Shown: piece by piece, positions 15,536 through 23,011 of the stretch
Numbering within the stretch: position 1 is the stretch's first letter
Layout of the letters: each line of letters opens with the position of its first letter
Assembly (NCBI RefSeq): GCF_014651055.1
Contig: NZ_BMWD01000043.1
Coordinates: forward strand, 7,667 to 47,013
Source of the DNA: Streptomyces fructofermentans
Lineage (GTDB): Bacteria; Actinomycetota; Actinomycetes; Streptomycetales; Streptomycetaceae
Direction: 5' to 3'
Length of the DNA: 39,347 nucleotides
Translations under genes and position numbers: made by a program
Notes under the pieces: generated by a model
Told to the model about the DNA's origin: nothing
The model's input: the letters and a program-made list of their open reading frames with translations, nothing else
Databases searched by the model: none

Positions 15536-16465
15536 GTGGGGGTGTCCGCATCGAAGGAACCGAGCGTTCATCAGCTTCGGCTCTTTCTCACGCTGAGCCA
15601 GGAACTCCATTTCGGGCGTGCTGCCGCGCGCCTGTTCATCACGCAGCCGGCACTGAGCCAGCAGATCAGGGAGCTGGAGAAACGCCTCGGGGTACGCGTG
15701 GTGGAGCGCACGAGCCGGACGCTCACGCTCACCGAGGCAGGGCAGGTCCTGCTCCCCGAAGCCCGCGCGGCGGTCGCGGCGGTCGACCGGCTGCGACGCG
15801 TAGCCGACGCGCAGCTGCGACAGGTCTCCGGACGACTCGTCGTGGGAACCATGGGAGCCGAGGCATCCATGGCGCACACCCGTGCCGTACTCGGCCTCCT
15901 GCAGGACCGCCACCCCGAAACGGCCGTGCGGCTGGTCAACCTCGCGTTCGGCGACCACCTCGCCGCGCTGGCACAGCAGGAGGTCGACGTGGTCTTCGTC
16001 CGCCCTCCGGTGACGGACGACATCGAACTCCACCACCTGGCCACCGAGCCACGCGTGGCCTGCCTGTCCACCGGGCATCCCCTGGCGATCCTGCCTCGGC
16101 TCACCCTGGCTCAGCTCTCCGGCGTTCCGGTGGTCGACATGCCCGAGCAGGTTCCGCGACTGTGGTGGGACTTCTGGGCGGTCGATCCCCGCCCCGACGG
16201 CAGCCCCGTCCTTTATGGGCCGGTAGTCACCGACATGGAATCGCTACTGCACACGGTGGCCGCCGGAGAGGCAATGTGCTTCCTGCCGAAGGCCGCCCGT
16301 GAGTACTTTCCACGCGCAGGCATCAGATACATCGACGTGGTCGATCTCACCCCCTCCACATCCGCCCTCGCCTGGCTGCGGCGAAGGCGTTCCGAATCCA
16401 CCATCAGAGCCATCCGGCACGCTGCACAAGAAGCCACGATCCGGGGTTACGGCGAAGCCGTCTGA
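15536..16465 (+). CDS. LysR family transcriptional regulator
   Basis: A 309-residue LTTR. The N-terminal winged helix-turn-helix is clear (VHQLRLFLTLSQELHFGRAA, FITQPALSQQIRELEKRLG, RTLTLTEAGQVLLPEA, about residues 10-70). The effector domain follows (RLVVGTMGAEASMAHTRAVL; a second lobe starting near LATEPRVACLSTGHPLA). I chose the GTG at 15536, which has AAAGGGGG 7-9 bp upstream; the ATG at 15491 would overlap the dyad. Known: LTTRs usually autoregulate and control a divergent gene. Here the divergent genes are the twin secreted peptides, 283 bp away. Two relics of one IS family bracket this module. Confidence 0.9.
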   Translation: MGVSASKEPSVHQLRLFLTLSQELHFGRAAARLFITQPALSQQIRELEKRLGVRVVERTSRTLTLTEAGQVLLPEARAAVAAVDRLRRVADAQLRQVSGRLVVGTMGAEASMAHTRAVLGLLQDRHPETAVRLVNLAFGDHLAALAQQEVDVVFVRPPVTDDIELHHLATEPRVACLSTGHPLAILPRLTLAQLSGVPVVDMPEQVPRLWWDFWAVDPRPDGSPVLYGPVVTDMESLLHTVAAGEAMCFLPKAAREYFPRAGIRYIDVVDLTPSTSALAWLRRRRSESTIRAIRHAAQEATIRGYGEAV

Positions 16466-16575
16466 CGCTTCTGTGGCTTCGGGGTGCCGCAAATTCGATA
16501 GATGGCGCACAGCGCCACCAGCCATGGAGCGTCACAGTTCAGGGGTTCCGGCGCAGCTTCTGCCGGTGTCCGTAT

Positions 16576-16607
16576 CGTCGCTCTGTGTGACGGCCGACGA
16601 CAAGGAA
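16576..16607 (+). mobile_element. solo right end of the same IS family
   Basis: The segment GTCGCTCTG...TGAC...CGACGACAAGGAA (16577-16607) aligns base for base, with about five differences, to the right end of the IS relic at 14596-14626. No left end or transposase is attached. It lies about 110 bp after the LysR stop codon. Confidence 0.55.
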
Positions 16608-16653
16608 TGACGGAAGCAACCCTCGCAGGCGGGCGGGCCGCCGCATGAGAAAT

Positions 16654-16685
16654 GGGGCCGGGCGGAGAGGTCTCCGCCCGGCCCC
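16654..16685. terminator. perfect 15-bp stem hairpin
   Basis: GGGGCCGGGCGGAGA, loop GG, TCTCCGCCCGGCCCC. It is 25 bp beyond the stop of the minus-strand PRC-barrel gene and also downstream of the plus-strand LysR gene, so it may stop transcription from both sides. The plus strand follows it with a short CTTTT. Confidence 0.75.
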
Positions 16686-16709
16686 ACGCTTTTGGGACGC
16701 CCCGCGAGG

Positions 16710-17060
16710 TCAGGCGCGCCGGTTCCGGTAGTAGCTGCCGAGCTCCTCGTGGTAGCCGGCGTCGCCGATGTGCTTGTCCTTGTCGAACTCCGGAGAGTCC
16801 TTGATCTGCTCCTTGGTGAGGTCGACGTGGATCTTCCGCTCGGCGTGGTCGATGGTCCTCACGGTGCCGGCGGGGAGCAGGACGTGCTTGCCGAAGATCC
16901 ACACCCCGGTGTCGACGACGAGGTACGAGGAGTTGACGTCGTCCGAGTGCTTGTCGACCTTGCCGACGCTGCCGTCGGTGGCCTCGACCTTGAATCCGAT
17001 CAGGTCGGTGCCCGCGATGTGGCCGGTGGCCGGCTGGTAGCCCCAGATGTTGTCACTCAT
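16710..17060 (-). CDS. PRC-barrel domain protein, copy 1
   Basis: A 116-residue soluble protein. The PRC-barrel occupies about residues 18-85 (GTDLIGFKVEATDGSVGKVD, SSYLVVDTGVWIFGKHVLLP, IHVDLTKEQIKDSPEF). The C-terminus is an acidic/Tyr-rich tail ending GSYYRNRRA. PRC-barrels occur in photosynthetic reaction-centre H subunits, RimM and small stress proteins; this short stand-alone type is common in Streptomyces and of unknown role. ATG at 17060 follows GAGGGAG. It is about 75% identical to the protein at 25931-26281, 9 kb away. An 8-bp inverted repeat lies 33 bp upstream of the start. Confidence 0.9.
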   Translation of the reverse strand: MSDNIWGYQPATGHIAGTDLIGFKVEATDGSVGKVDKHSDDVNSSYLVVDTGVWIFGKHVLLPAGTVRTIDHAERKIHVDLTKEQIKDSPEFDKDKHIGDAGYHEELGSYYRNRRA

Positions 17061-17092
17061 AAAACGGCTCCCTCATCGAATTTCTTCATCCA

Positions 17093-17129
17093 CGGTTCAA
17101 CGGCCTGTTTCGCAGTCGTCCTTGAACCG
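17093..17129 (-). promoter_or_regulatory. inverted repeat CGGTTCAA-N21-TTGAACCG upstream of PRC-barrel copy 1
   Basis: Perfect 8-bp arms at 17093-17100 and 17122-17129, two helical turns apart, lie just upstream of the PRC-barrel start. They could be two half-sites for a dimeric regulator or the base of an mRNA leader stem. Confidence 0.4.
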
Positions 17130-17351
17130 CGGGTGCAATTGGCGCCATCGGGTTCCGTGACGCTTCCTCGAAGGGGTGGGTGCCCCGCACTCCGGAGCCC
17201 ACACGTCCATGTCGAGGGGAATGCGGATGGCCGGAAGTACCGTGCTGGAGGCCATGGTTCCCGGCGTCACGGCACCTCCGGCCACCACCTCCGGCTACCC
17301 CGAATCAAGCGGCCCACCTGTGGTCTTCCGTGCGTCGCGGGGCTGCAACAC

Positions 17352-17388
17352 GGGTGGGCCCCGGCGCCGACGGCGCCGGGGCCCACCC
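17352..17388 (-). terminator. perfect 17-bp stem hairpin after the small hydrophobic gene
   Basis: Arms 17352-17368 and 17372-17388 are fully complementary with a GAC loop. The hairpin starts 24 bp past the stop codon of the minus-strand gene at 17412-17582, as a terminator should. Confidence 0.8.
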
Positions 17389-17411
17389 GGGATGGTGCGA
17401 TGTGCGCATGT

Positions 17412-17582
17412 CTACCAGCGGTACCAGCGGCCCCGCTTGCCGCCACTGCTCGTGGGGCGGACCACGAAGCCCAGAAGCCACAGCACCAGCACGATGATGG
17501 CAATCCACCACAGTGCCTTCAGCGCGAAACCGGCACCGAAGAGAATCAGGGCGAGCAGGAGAACCAGAAGAATAGGAACCAT
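17412..17582 (-). CDS. 56-residue hydrophobic membrane protein
   Basis: ATG at 17582 with GGAGG 10 bp upstream; it ends in a Tyr-Arg-Trp tail and TAG. The sequence starts MVPILLVLLLALILFGAGFA, continues LKALWWIAIIVLVLWLLGFV and ends with a basic cytoplasmic-type tail (RPTSSGGKRGRWYRW), so it has two transmembrane helices in a hairpin. I recognise it as the short 'hydrophobic protein' widespread in Streptomyces, function unknown. The strong ribosome site and the terminator at both ends of such a short frame support a real gene. It sits between PRC-barrel copy 1 and the SMI1/KNR4 relic. Confidence 0.85.
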   Translation of the reverse strand: MVPILLVLLLALILFGAGFALKALWWIAIIVLVLWLLGFVVRPTSSGGKRGRWYRW

Positions 17583-17701
17583 GTTTATCAACCTCCGATC
17601 CCTCGGGTGCCCCGCGAAAGGATCTCCACTCCTGCGGATCTTATGGATGTTTTACAGCGCCCCCGCAAAATGAACCTTTCCCTCGCAGAAGTGCAGGAAA
17701 G

Positions 17702-18314
17702 GTGAAAATGGGTCGACAGGGGCTCAGCCTGGATTCGCCGACCCCGGCCACCGCCGCCCGATCGGCCCTGCGTCTGATCGCAGTACGATCACTGGCCGTC
17801 GGGTCTTTGCTCCGCGACGTGGCTCGACAGCGCACACGGGACATGCTCGCGGCGGCCGAGGAACGGATGGACATCACTCTTCCTCAGGACCTGCGGGCGT
17901 GGCTGCTGCAGAGCATCTGGATTGTCCCGAAGAGGACGTGGACGACGACGCGGCATGCTGCGGCTTCGCCGGGTTCCCGGACGAAGGCACCTTCTTTCTG
18001 GGCATCCGGGCGCTGGAGAAGCTCTACGCGAACCGCTCCATGCCTGGTGGATTCGACCCTCCGGACCAGCCGGACACCCGTTCTGGCGCAATGAGTGGAT
18101 CCCGTTCCTGTCGGACCAGGACGGCTGGTCGGGCAAGTTCGTCGACGTGCGGGACGGACGAGTCGGCCGGTGGGTCGTGGGTGAGATCACGATCACGGGT
18201 CAGTACGAGTCACTGGCCCACTACTTCGACTCCGTGGCGGACACGCTCACGAGGATCGCCGATGGCGACCATCCGGTCCGCGAGGTCTCCGAAGGACGAC
18301 TCGTCCGGTCGTGA
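17702..18314 (+). pseudogene. SMI1/KNR4 family gene with two frameshifts
   Basis: The protein is readable only by changing frame twice. Frame 1 (from a GTG at 17702) gives AAAEERMDITLPQDLRAWLL, the SMI1/KNR4 N-terminal block. From about 17910 frame 2 gives CPEEDVDDDAACCGFAGFPD and FFLGIRALEKLYANRS. After DTR at about 18085 a lost base moves to frame 3: FWRNEWIPFLSDQDGW, GKFVDVRDGRVGRW, ESLAHYFDSVADTL, ending at TGA 18314. SMI1/KNR4 proteins often act as immunity proteins beside polymorphic toxins or as signalling adaptors. No toxin gene is visible nearby. Sequencing error could mimic one but less likely both shifts. Confidence 0.8.
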
Positions 18315-18455
18315 GACAACGTTGCTCCGCGGTTGCACCTTCGTGCGCCGACAACGGGCGTTGTCCGGCCGCCGGAGCCTTCAGTCGTTGCATACGGGGA
18401 AGTTCGGGTACCCGAGGCGGACGACAGAACCGACGGACGAGCATGGGACAGCGAC

Positions 18456-18851
18456 ATGGCGAAGACGAAGGCATCCGGTACCACGCATCCCAAGGCCGCT
18501 TCGGCGGCAGGCAGGGCCGCGAAGAGCGGTGGGTCGAAGAGCAGCAGGAAGGCCGCCGCGAGCGCACTGTCGCAGACCTCCGGCAAGGCGGGTACGGCTG
18601 AGGCGAGGACGACTGGGTCCGGCCCGGCTTCCGACGCCGGCAAGACGGTGCGGGCGAAGAAGCCGTCCAAGTCGGAGAAGAGGGCCGCGGCCAGTGCGCT
18701 GGCACAGTCCCCGGCCGCCTCGTCGCGCAGGCCGGGCAAGAAGGCCCTGACCGCCGCCGCCAAGGTGCTCGCCGACAAGAAGTCGACCAAGGCGAAGCGT
18801 TCCGAGGCCGCGAGCGTCCTCGCGCAGGCTGCGGCGCACGCGCTGAAGTAG
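18456..18851 (+). CDS. Lys/Ala-rich histone H1-like repeat protein
   Basis: A 131-residue, very basic and Ala/Lys/Ser-rich protein with no hydrophobic segment. A degenerate unit [K/R]xAAxxL[A/S][Q/D] recurs four times: SRKAAASALSQT, EKRAAASALAQS, KKALTAAAKVLADK and AKRSEAASVLAQ. They are separated by Gly/Pro/Ser linkers. This composition fits nucleoid-associated H1-like or DNA-compacting proteins. I do not recognise a named family. The ATG at 18456 (MAKTKASG) has only a weak GGGACAG upstream; the frame is open further left to 18333 but with unlike composition. Confidence 0.65.
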   Translation: MAKTKASGTTHPKAASAAGRAAKSGGSKSSRKAAASALSQTSGKAGTAEARTTGSGPASDAGKTVRAKKPSKSEKRAAASALAQSPAASSRRPGKKALTAAAKVLADKKSTKAKRSEAASVLAQAAAHALK

Positions 18852-19147
18852 CGCGCGGTCGAGGCCTCGGGCCCGTGGTCGCGTCCGGGTGGTCGGCGAC
18901 CGGATGGTCGCGGAGGGGTCGCCGCATCAGATCCTGGAAGGCCGGCAAGGGTCGGCGTCTGCTCCGCCGCGTGGTGGTCGGTGCCCTGTGAGGCGGGCGT
19001 CCGGACAGGGCCGCTCCGCCTCTCGGGCCGACCCGGGGCGAGCGGCCCTTTGACGGTGCGGGCTTCGACGGGGTCCCGTTCCAGTTCCGGATGCCGGCGG
19101 GCGGTCGTACGCGGCCGACTCGATCTGGAAGGGCGTGCCCCGGCCTG
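18852..19147. other. intergenic, nothing recognised
   Basis: About 300 bp between the histone-like gene and the 3' end of the DMT transporter. It has no recognisable gene and no strong perfect hairpin. Confidence 0.5.
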
Positions 19148-20041
19148 TCAGCGTGCGAGTTCCCCCACCTGCGGCACCACGCGGGTCAGTCTCAGGACGC
19201 CCCACAGGACGAGGCCGGCCCCGGCCAGTTCGGGCAGCAGCCACCAGCCGCTGCGGACGGTCTCGTCGAAGAGGAAGACGCCGAGGAAAAGGCTCACCGT
19301 CGCGTCGCCGATCGTCAGCGCGGGCTGCGAGGCGGCGAGCGGGCCCGCCTGCAGGGCATTCTCCAGCAGCAGTACGGCGCCGATGCCCGTCACGACGAAT
19401 CCGTACGTCTGCCATACGGAGAGGAAGGCGACGAAGCCCTCGCTCTCAAGGGTGCCCATGGACGACTTCAGGAGCGCGGCGGTGAGGGCGTTGCTGATGG
19501 CTGAGGCCGATCCCAGCACGGCCGCGCGGAACAGCGGCGGGCGTGAGGGGCGCGAGACGGCCACGGCTACGGCAACGGCCGACAGGCACAGGATCAGAAC
19601 CGGAATCCAGCGGCTCATGGGGGCGGCCACCTCCGCTCCCGACGGGTCGGCGGCGACCAGGACCAGACCGAGCCCGGCCACGACGCCCGCCACGGCCCAC
19701 CATCCCGCGCGGGGCAAGCGGCGATGCAGCAGCGGAACGGCGAACATCAGGGCGAACGGGAGTTCCAGGATGAACAGGGGTTGCACCAGTGAAAGGGGGC
19801 CGTTCAGCAGCGCGAGGGCCTGGAACAGCGCTGCCCCGGCCACACCCGCGATGCCGACCAGCCATGCGGGCTGCCGCGCGAGTTGGAGGATGAGGCGCAG
19901 TCCACCGCCCTGGGGGATCCGGGCGGCTGCCTTGCGCTGGAACACCGTACCCACGGCATTGCTCGCGGCTCCCAGCAGGGCGAACAGTACGGCCAGCGCG
20001 ATCACTCCACCACCATGCCCCGGTGCAGGTGGCCGCGGCAT
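19148..20041 (-). CDS. DMT superfamily (EamA-like) transporter
   Basis: A 297-residue inner-membrane protein with about nine to ten helices. Features are ALLGAASNAVGTVFQRKAA at the N-terminus, SLVQPLFILELPFALMFAVP in helix 3-4, a central loop, and a second half with ASAISNALTAALLKS, QTYGFVVTGIGAVLLLENAL and SQPALTIGDATVSLFLGVFLF. The paired QPL/QPA-type helices mark drug/metabolite transporters of the actinobacterial 'DMT family' group. Substrate unknown. The ATG at 20041 has a poor ribosome site; the GTG at 20005 (VIALAVLFALL), with GGTGGTGG upstream, is an attractive alternative that removes a 12-residue polar head. Confidence 0.85.
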   Translation of the reverse strand: MPRPPAPGHGGGVIALAVLFALLGAASNAVGTVFQRKAAARIPQGGGLRLILQLARQPAWLVGIAGVAGAALFQALALLNGPLSLVQPLFILELPFALMFAVPLLHRRLPRAGWWAVAGVVAGLGLVLVAADPSGAEVAAPMSRWIPVLILCLSAVAVAVAVSRPSRPPLFRAAVLGSASAISNALTAALLKSSMGTLESEGFVAFLSVWQTYGFVVTGIGAVLLLENALQAGPLAASQPALTIGDATVSLFLGVFLFDETVRSGWWLLPELAGAGLVLWGVLRLTRVVPQVGELAR

Positions 20042-20172
20042 CCCGGCTCGCCCGGCCGGAGGCCTGACTACGCTGAACCGGTGAGGTCCCGACAGTGGGA
20101 TGCCGGCCGGGGGTCGAGCACTCGGCGCCCCGGCGGAGGCGTCGGTTCACCGCCGCCTTCCCGGCGGGCCCG

Positions 20173-20670
20173 TCAGGAGCCCTGCCGGAGTCGCTCGGCA
20201 GCCTGACCCGGGGTGTCGTAGTAGCCAGGCCGTGCCAGCAGGACCGAGCTGAAGTGGTAGCCCTGTTCTTCCTCGGGATTGTCGTCGGCTGCGAACGGAC
20301 GCCAGAAGCTCAGCAGCAAGTCCGGGGCGATGAATGAAGCATCGTCGTCAGGGTCTTCCTCGATCGAGGTGACCTCACCCATGCGCCGCACCACCTCGCG
20401 GGCCGGAAGCGTGAACACGTCCACACCGTGGAACAGCACTCGGTCCGTCCGGGACGACGGACTTCCCAACTCGATGGCTTCAAGCCTGTCGCGCATGCAG
20501 TGGATGCTGAACATCAGCCCGCTGGGACGGAAGACGTGCTGCCCCGGCCGATCAGACTCCGAGATCGCAGAGACATCGCGGAGCGAGTCCAGCGCCGTGT
20601 TGGCCGCGCGCCGGGTCATGCCGATCCGCAATGGGCCGACACCGATCGGCGGGGCGAGTTCGAAGTCCAT
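20173..20670 (-). CDS. hypothetical protein, 165 residues
   Basis: A soluble acidic protein with no signal peptide or membrane helix. The N-terminus PPIGVGPLRIGMTRRAANTA is an IGPxRxGM-type element found in many small actinobacterial hypotheticals. The centre alternates beta strands (VFRPSGLMFSIHCM, RLEAIELGSPS, DRVLFHGVDVFTLP), and the tail reads GYHFSSVLLARPGYYD. I do not recognise a named family. ATG at 20670 is the only good start. It lies between unrelated same-strand genes with gaps of 131 and 142 bp. Confidence 0.75.
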   Translation of the reverse strand: MDFELAPPIGVGPLRIGMTRRAANTALDSLRDVSAISESDRPGQHVFRPSGLMFSIHCMRDRLEAIELGSPSSRTDRVLFHGVDVFTLPAREVVRRMGEVTSIEEDPDDDASFIAPDLLLSFWRPFAADDNPEEEQGYHFSSVLLARPGYYDTPGQAAERLRQGS

Positions 20671-20812
20671 GCGGGCATGATCCCAAACAGGTCTGTCAGC
20701 GGGTCACGAAGGGCCGTCCGGTTCCGGCACGCCATGGAGCGTGGGGCCCCAAGGAAGTTGGACCGGAGCCCGAGTGCCGTTGGCTGCCGTGCGGCGAATG
20801 GACGCAGCGCGA

Positions 20813-21595
20813 TCAGGCAAGGATCTGAGCTGCGTAGAGTGCGCCGACGCCGGTGGCGAGCGTGCCGAGCAGCAGCCGGAGGGCGGTTTCGGGCAGGTGC
20901 GGCTGGAGGCGTGCGCCGAGGTAACCGCCCAGGAGTCCTCCGGCTCCGCACGACAGGCCCAGCAGCCAGTCGGGGGCGACGGCGCCCGTGGTGGCCAGGG
21001 AGAGCAGCGCATAGGTGGCCGCGCCGATGACGGAGGTCACGAAGGTGGAGGCCAGCGCCGCCGGTGCGACGGCGGTGATGGGGGTGCCGCGGCCGACGAG
21101 GATCGGGCCGAGCAGGGAGCCGCCCCCGATTCCGTAGATGCCCCCGGCGATACCGACCGCCAGGGCCAGTGACGTCGTCGTACGCGGTGAAGGCTGGTCG
21201 TGGGTGCTCGGTGGTGCCGGGCGTACGGTGCGAAGCCACAGCCACAGTCCGAGCGGCAGCAGCAGTGCCGCGACGAGGAGACGGAAGACCTGCGGACCGG
21301 GAACGGCGAATACGCGGATCACGGCGCCGATGACGACGCCGGGGACGGTCCCCGCAACGAGCAGGCGCGTCAGCGGCCCGCCCAGTCGCCCGGCCCGCCA
21401 GTGGCGCAGGAGGGCACCAGGGCCGGCCACGACGTTGTAGAGCAGATTCGTGGGTGTCACGGCCGGGCTCGGCACGCCCAGCACGCTCACCTGGACGGGC
21501 AGCAGGAAGACCGCTCCGGAGACGCCTACCGGTGCGGTGGTGACCGCCAGCAGGAGCCCGGCGGCGAATCCGAGCAGTCCCTTCGACCACTCCAC
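20813..21595 (-). CDS. TauE/SafE family sulfite exporter-like permease
   Basis: A 260-residue membrane protein with about eight helices. TauE/SafE hallmarks are the N-terminal GFAAGLLLAVTTAPVGVSGA with a PTNLLYN loop, and the second repeat AGGIYGIGGGSLLGPILV with ASTFVTSVIGA. The family moves sulfite, sulfoacetate or related organosulfur anions. No sulfonate or taurine gene is nearby, so the substrate is open. I chose the GTG at 21595, with GAGGGG 8 bp upstream; an in-frame ATG seven codons earlier would include that ribosome site. Confidence 0.88.
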   Translation of the reverse strand: MEWSKGLLGFAAGLLLAVTTAPVGVSGAVFLLPVQVSVLGVPSPAVTPTNLLYNVVAGPGALLRHWRAGRLGGPLTRLLVAGTVPGVVIGAVIRVFAVPGPQVFRLLVAALLLPLGLWLWLRTVRPAPPSTHDQPSPRTTTSLALAVGIAGGIYGIGGGSLLGPILVGRGTPITAVAPAALASTFVTSVIGAATYALLSLATTGAVAPDWLLGLSCGAGGLLGGYLGARLQPHLPETALRLLLGTLATGVGALYAAQILA

Positions 21596-21736
21596 GACAA
21601 TCCCCTCAGAAATCACCGACCGGCCCCGTTGCAGGTTCCCCCGGTTCGTGTGGACATCGGCCCCGCCCGGATCCCACCGCTGACCGTGTGGGTACGCGAT
21701 GGGGGAGTGTCCTGGTCCGTGGCGCCGGTCTCCGCG

Positions 21737-22567
21737 TCAACCCGACCGGAGCAGCCGCGCCTGCACGCCGTAGTGGTCGGACAGGTAGGCCTGGCGGCCG
21801 TCGCCCAGCGTCACCTTGTCCTGGAACACGAAGTCGGCGCTGCCGGTCAGCGTCTCGCCGGTTGCGGGCCGGACCAGTACGTGGTCCAAGGCCGGCGGCG
21901 ACGGCCACCTGGGTGTGGGCCGGTATGTCGGACGAGTGTCGTCGGCGAGGATGTCGCGCAGCCCCGCAGCGGTCAAGAACCCGGCGAGCGCCGCTGAATC
22001 GCGCGGGACGTTGAGGTCGCCGACCACGGCGACCGGCAGGGAGGGGCTGATGGCCGCGATCAGCTCCGTGAGCCTGGCCAGTTCGGCACTCGCGATCCGC
22101 GTGTACCGGTTGGTCGGCGACCAGTCGTCGTCACGGTTGGCGGACAAGTGGGTGTTCACGACCGCCAGTTCACCGGCCGGGGTGTCGACGAACGCGAGCT
22201 GGGCACCTTTGCGCATCAGGAGTTCGCCGCGCACCGGGCCCGTCACCGGGTACGGCAGGAACCGGCATCGACTGATCGGCCATCGGGACAGCAGCACCAG
22301 GCCACCCTTGAGCAGGGCCGTGCCCGAGTGGGCGAAGTGCCGGTACGCGGGAGCGGCGCGGCGGATCAGCCGGGCATTGCGGCGGAACATGACCTCCTGC
22401 AGGCAGACGATGTCGTAGTCTGACTGGTCGATCGCCGCGCCGAGGGCACCCAGCCGCGCCGGGACATCGCCGGTGAACAGGGTGTTCATGGTCAGCAGCC
22501 GCAAGGCATCCGCGGGCTCGGAGCCCCCCGGCCGTCCACTCGTCGCGCTGTGCTGTGAGCCGCTCAC
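21737..22567 (-). CDS. endonuclease/exonuclease/phosphatase (EEP) family protein
   Basis: A 276-residue metal-dependent phosphodiesterase-type protein without a signal peptide. All EEP landmarks are present: LTMNTLF at the N-terminus, DIVCLQEVMF (metal-binding Glu), VNTHLSAN, VAVVGDLNVPRD (Asp/Asn), ALDHVLVRP and the C-terminal LSDHYGVQARL (catalytic Asp-His). The fold includes DNase I, exonuclease III, sphingomyelinases and inositol phosphatases; the lack of a leader favours an intracellular role. The start is a GTG at 22567 with only AGGA upstream. No operon partner is evident. Confidence 0.88.
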   Translation of the reverse strand: MSGSQHSATSGRPGGSEPADALRLLTMNTLFTGDVPARLGALGAAIDQSDYDIVCLQEVMFRRNARLIRRAAPAYRHFAHSGTALLKGGLVLLSRWPISRCRFLPYPVTGPVRGELLMRKGAQLAFVDTPAGELAVVNTHLSANRDDDWSPTNRYTRIASAELARLTELIAAISPSLPVAVVGDLNVPRDSAALAGFLTAAGLRDILADDTRPTYRPTPRWPSPPALDHVLVRPATGETLTGSADFVFQDKVTLGDGRQAYLSDHYGVQARLLRSG

Positions 22568-22768
22568 GGCGTTGATCCTACTGTCGCCCTGGCTCTCGCC
22601 ATCGATGGACGCGAAACCGCCGCCGCCCTCGCGGGGAGGGTCAGCGGCGCGGTGCCGGAGCGATCGAGTTCCGTGATGTCGGGGCGACGGGCACGCTCCC
22701 TGCCCTCGCAGTCGTCGCCTGGCCGCACGGCTCGCGCCCGAAGCCTCCTGTGCGAGGAGTCCTCGGAA

Positions 22769-23011
22769 TCAGCCGCCGCTCTTTCGGCGGAACGACCTCT
22801 GGCTCGCGGCCGGGCCGTGCGCGCCGTGGATCTTCGACTTGTTGCTGTTCGCCCCGAGGTCGGCGGCGTCCGCCTGCATGCCGCGCTTGCGCGCCAGGGC
22901 TTCCCGGAACTTGCGCTTGAGGTCGTCCTGGCTGTCGTTCTCGGGCGCAACGGCAGGGGCCTCGTCGTCGACCGGCTCCGTACCTTCGGGCGATGGAGAC
23001 TCTGCAGTCAT
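22769..23011 (-). CDS. DUF5302 domain protein
   Basis: An 80-residue hydrophilic protein recognised as the Streptomyces DUF5302 family. The N-terminus is acidic and unstructured (ESPSPEGTEPVDDEAPAV), followed by a helical DDLKRKFREALARKRGM and a basic GANSNKSKIHGAHGPA, ending FRRKSGG. The function is unknown; such small charged proteins are often abundant in spores or under stress (inference only). ATG at 23011 has an excellent AGGAGG 5 bp upstream. Confidence 0.85.
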   Translation of the reverse strand: MTAESPSPEGTEPVDDEAPAVAPENDSQDDLKRKFREALARKRGMQADAADLGANSNKSKIHGAHGPAASQRSFRRKSGG

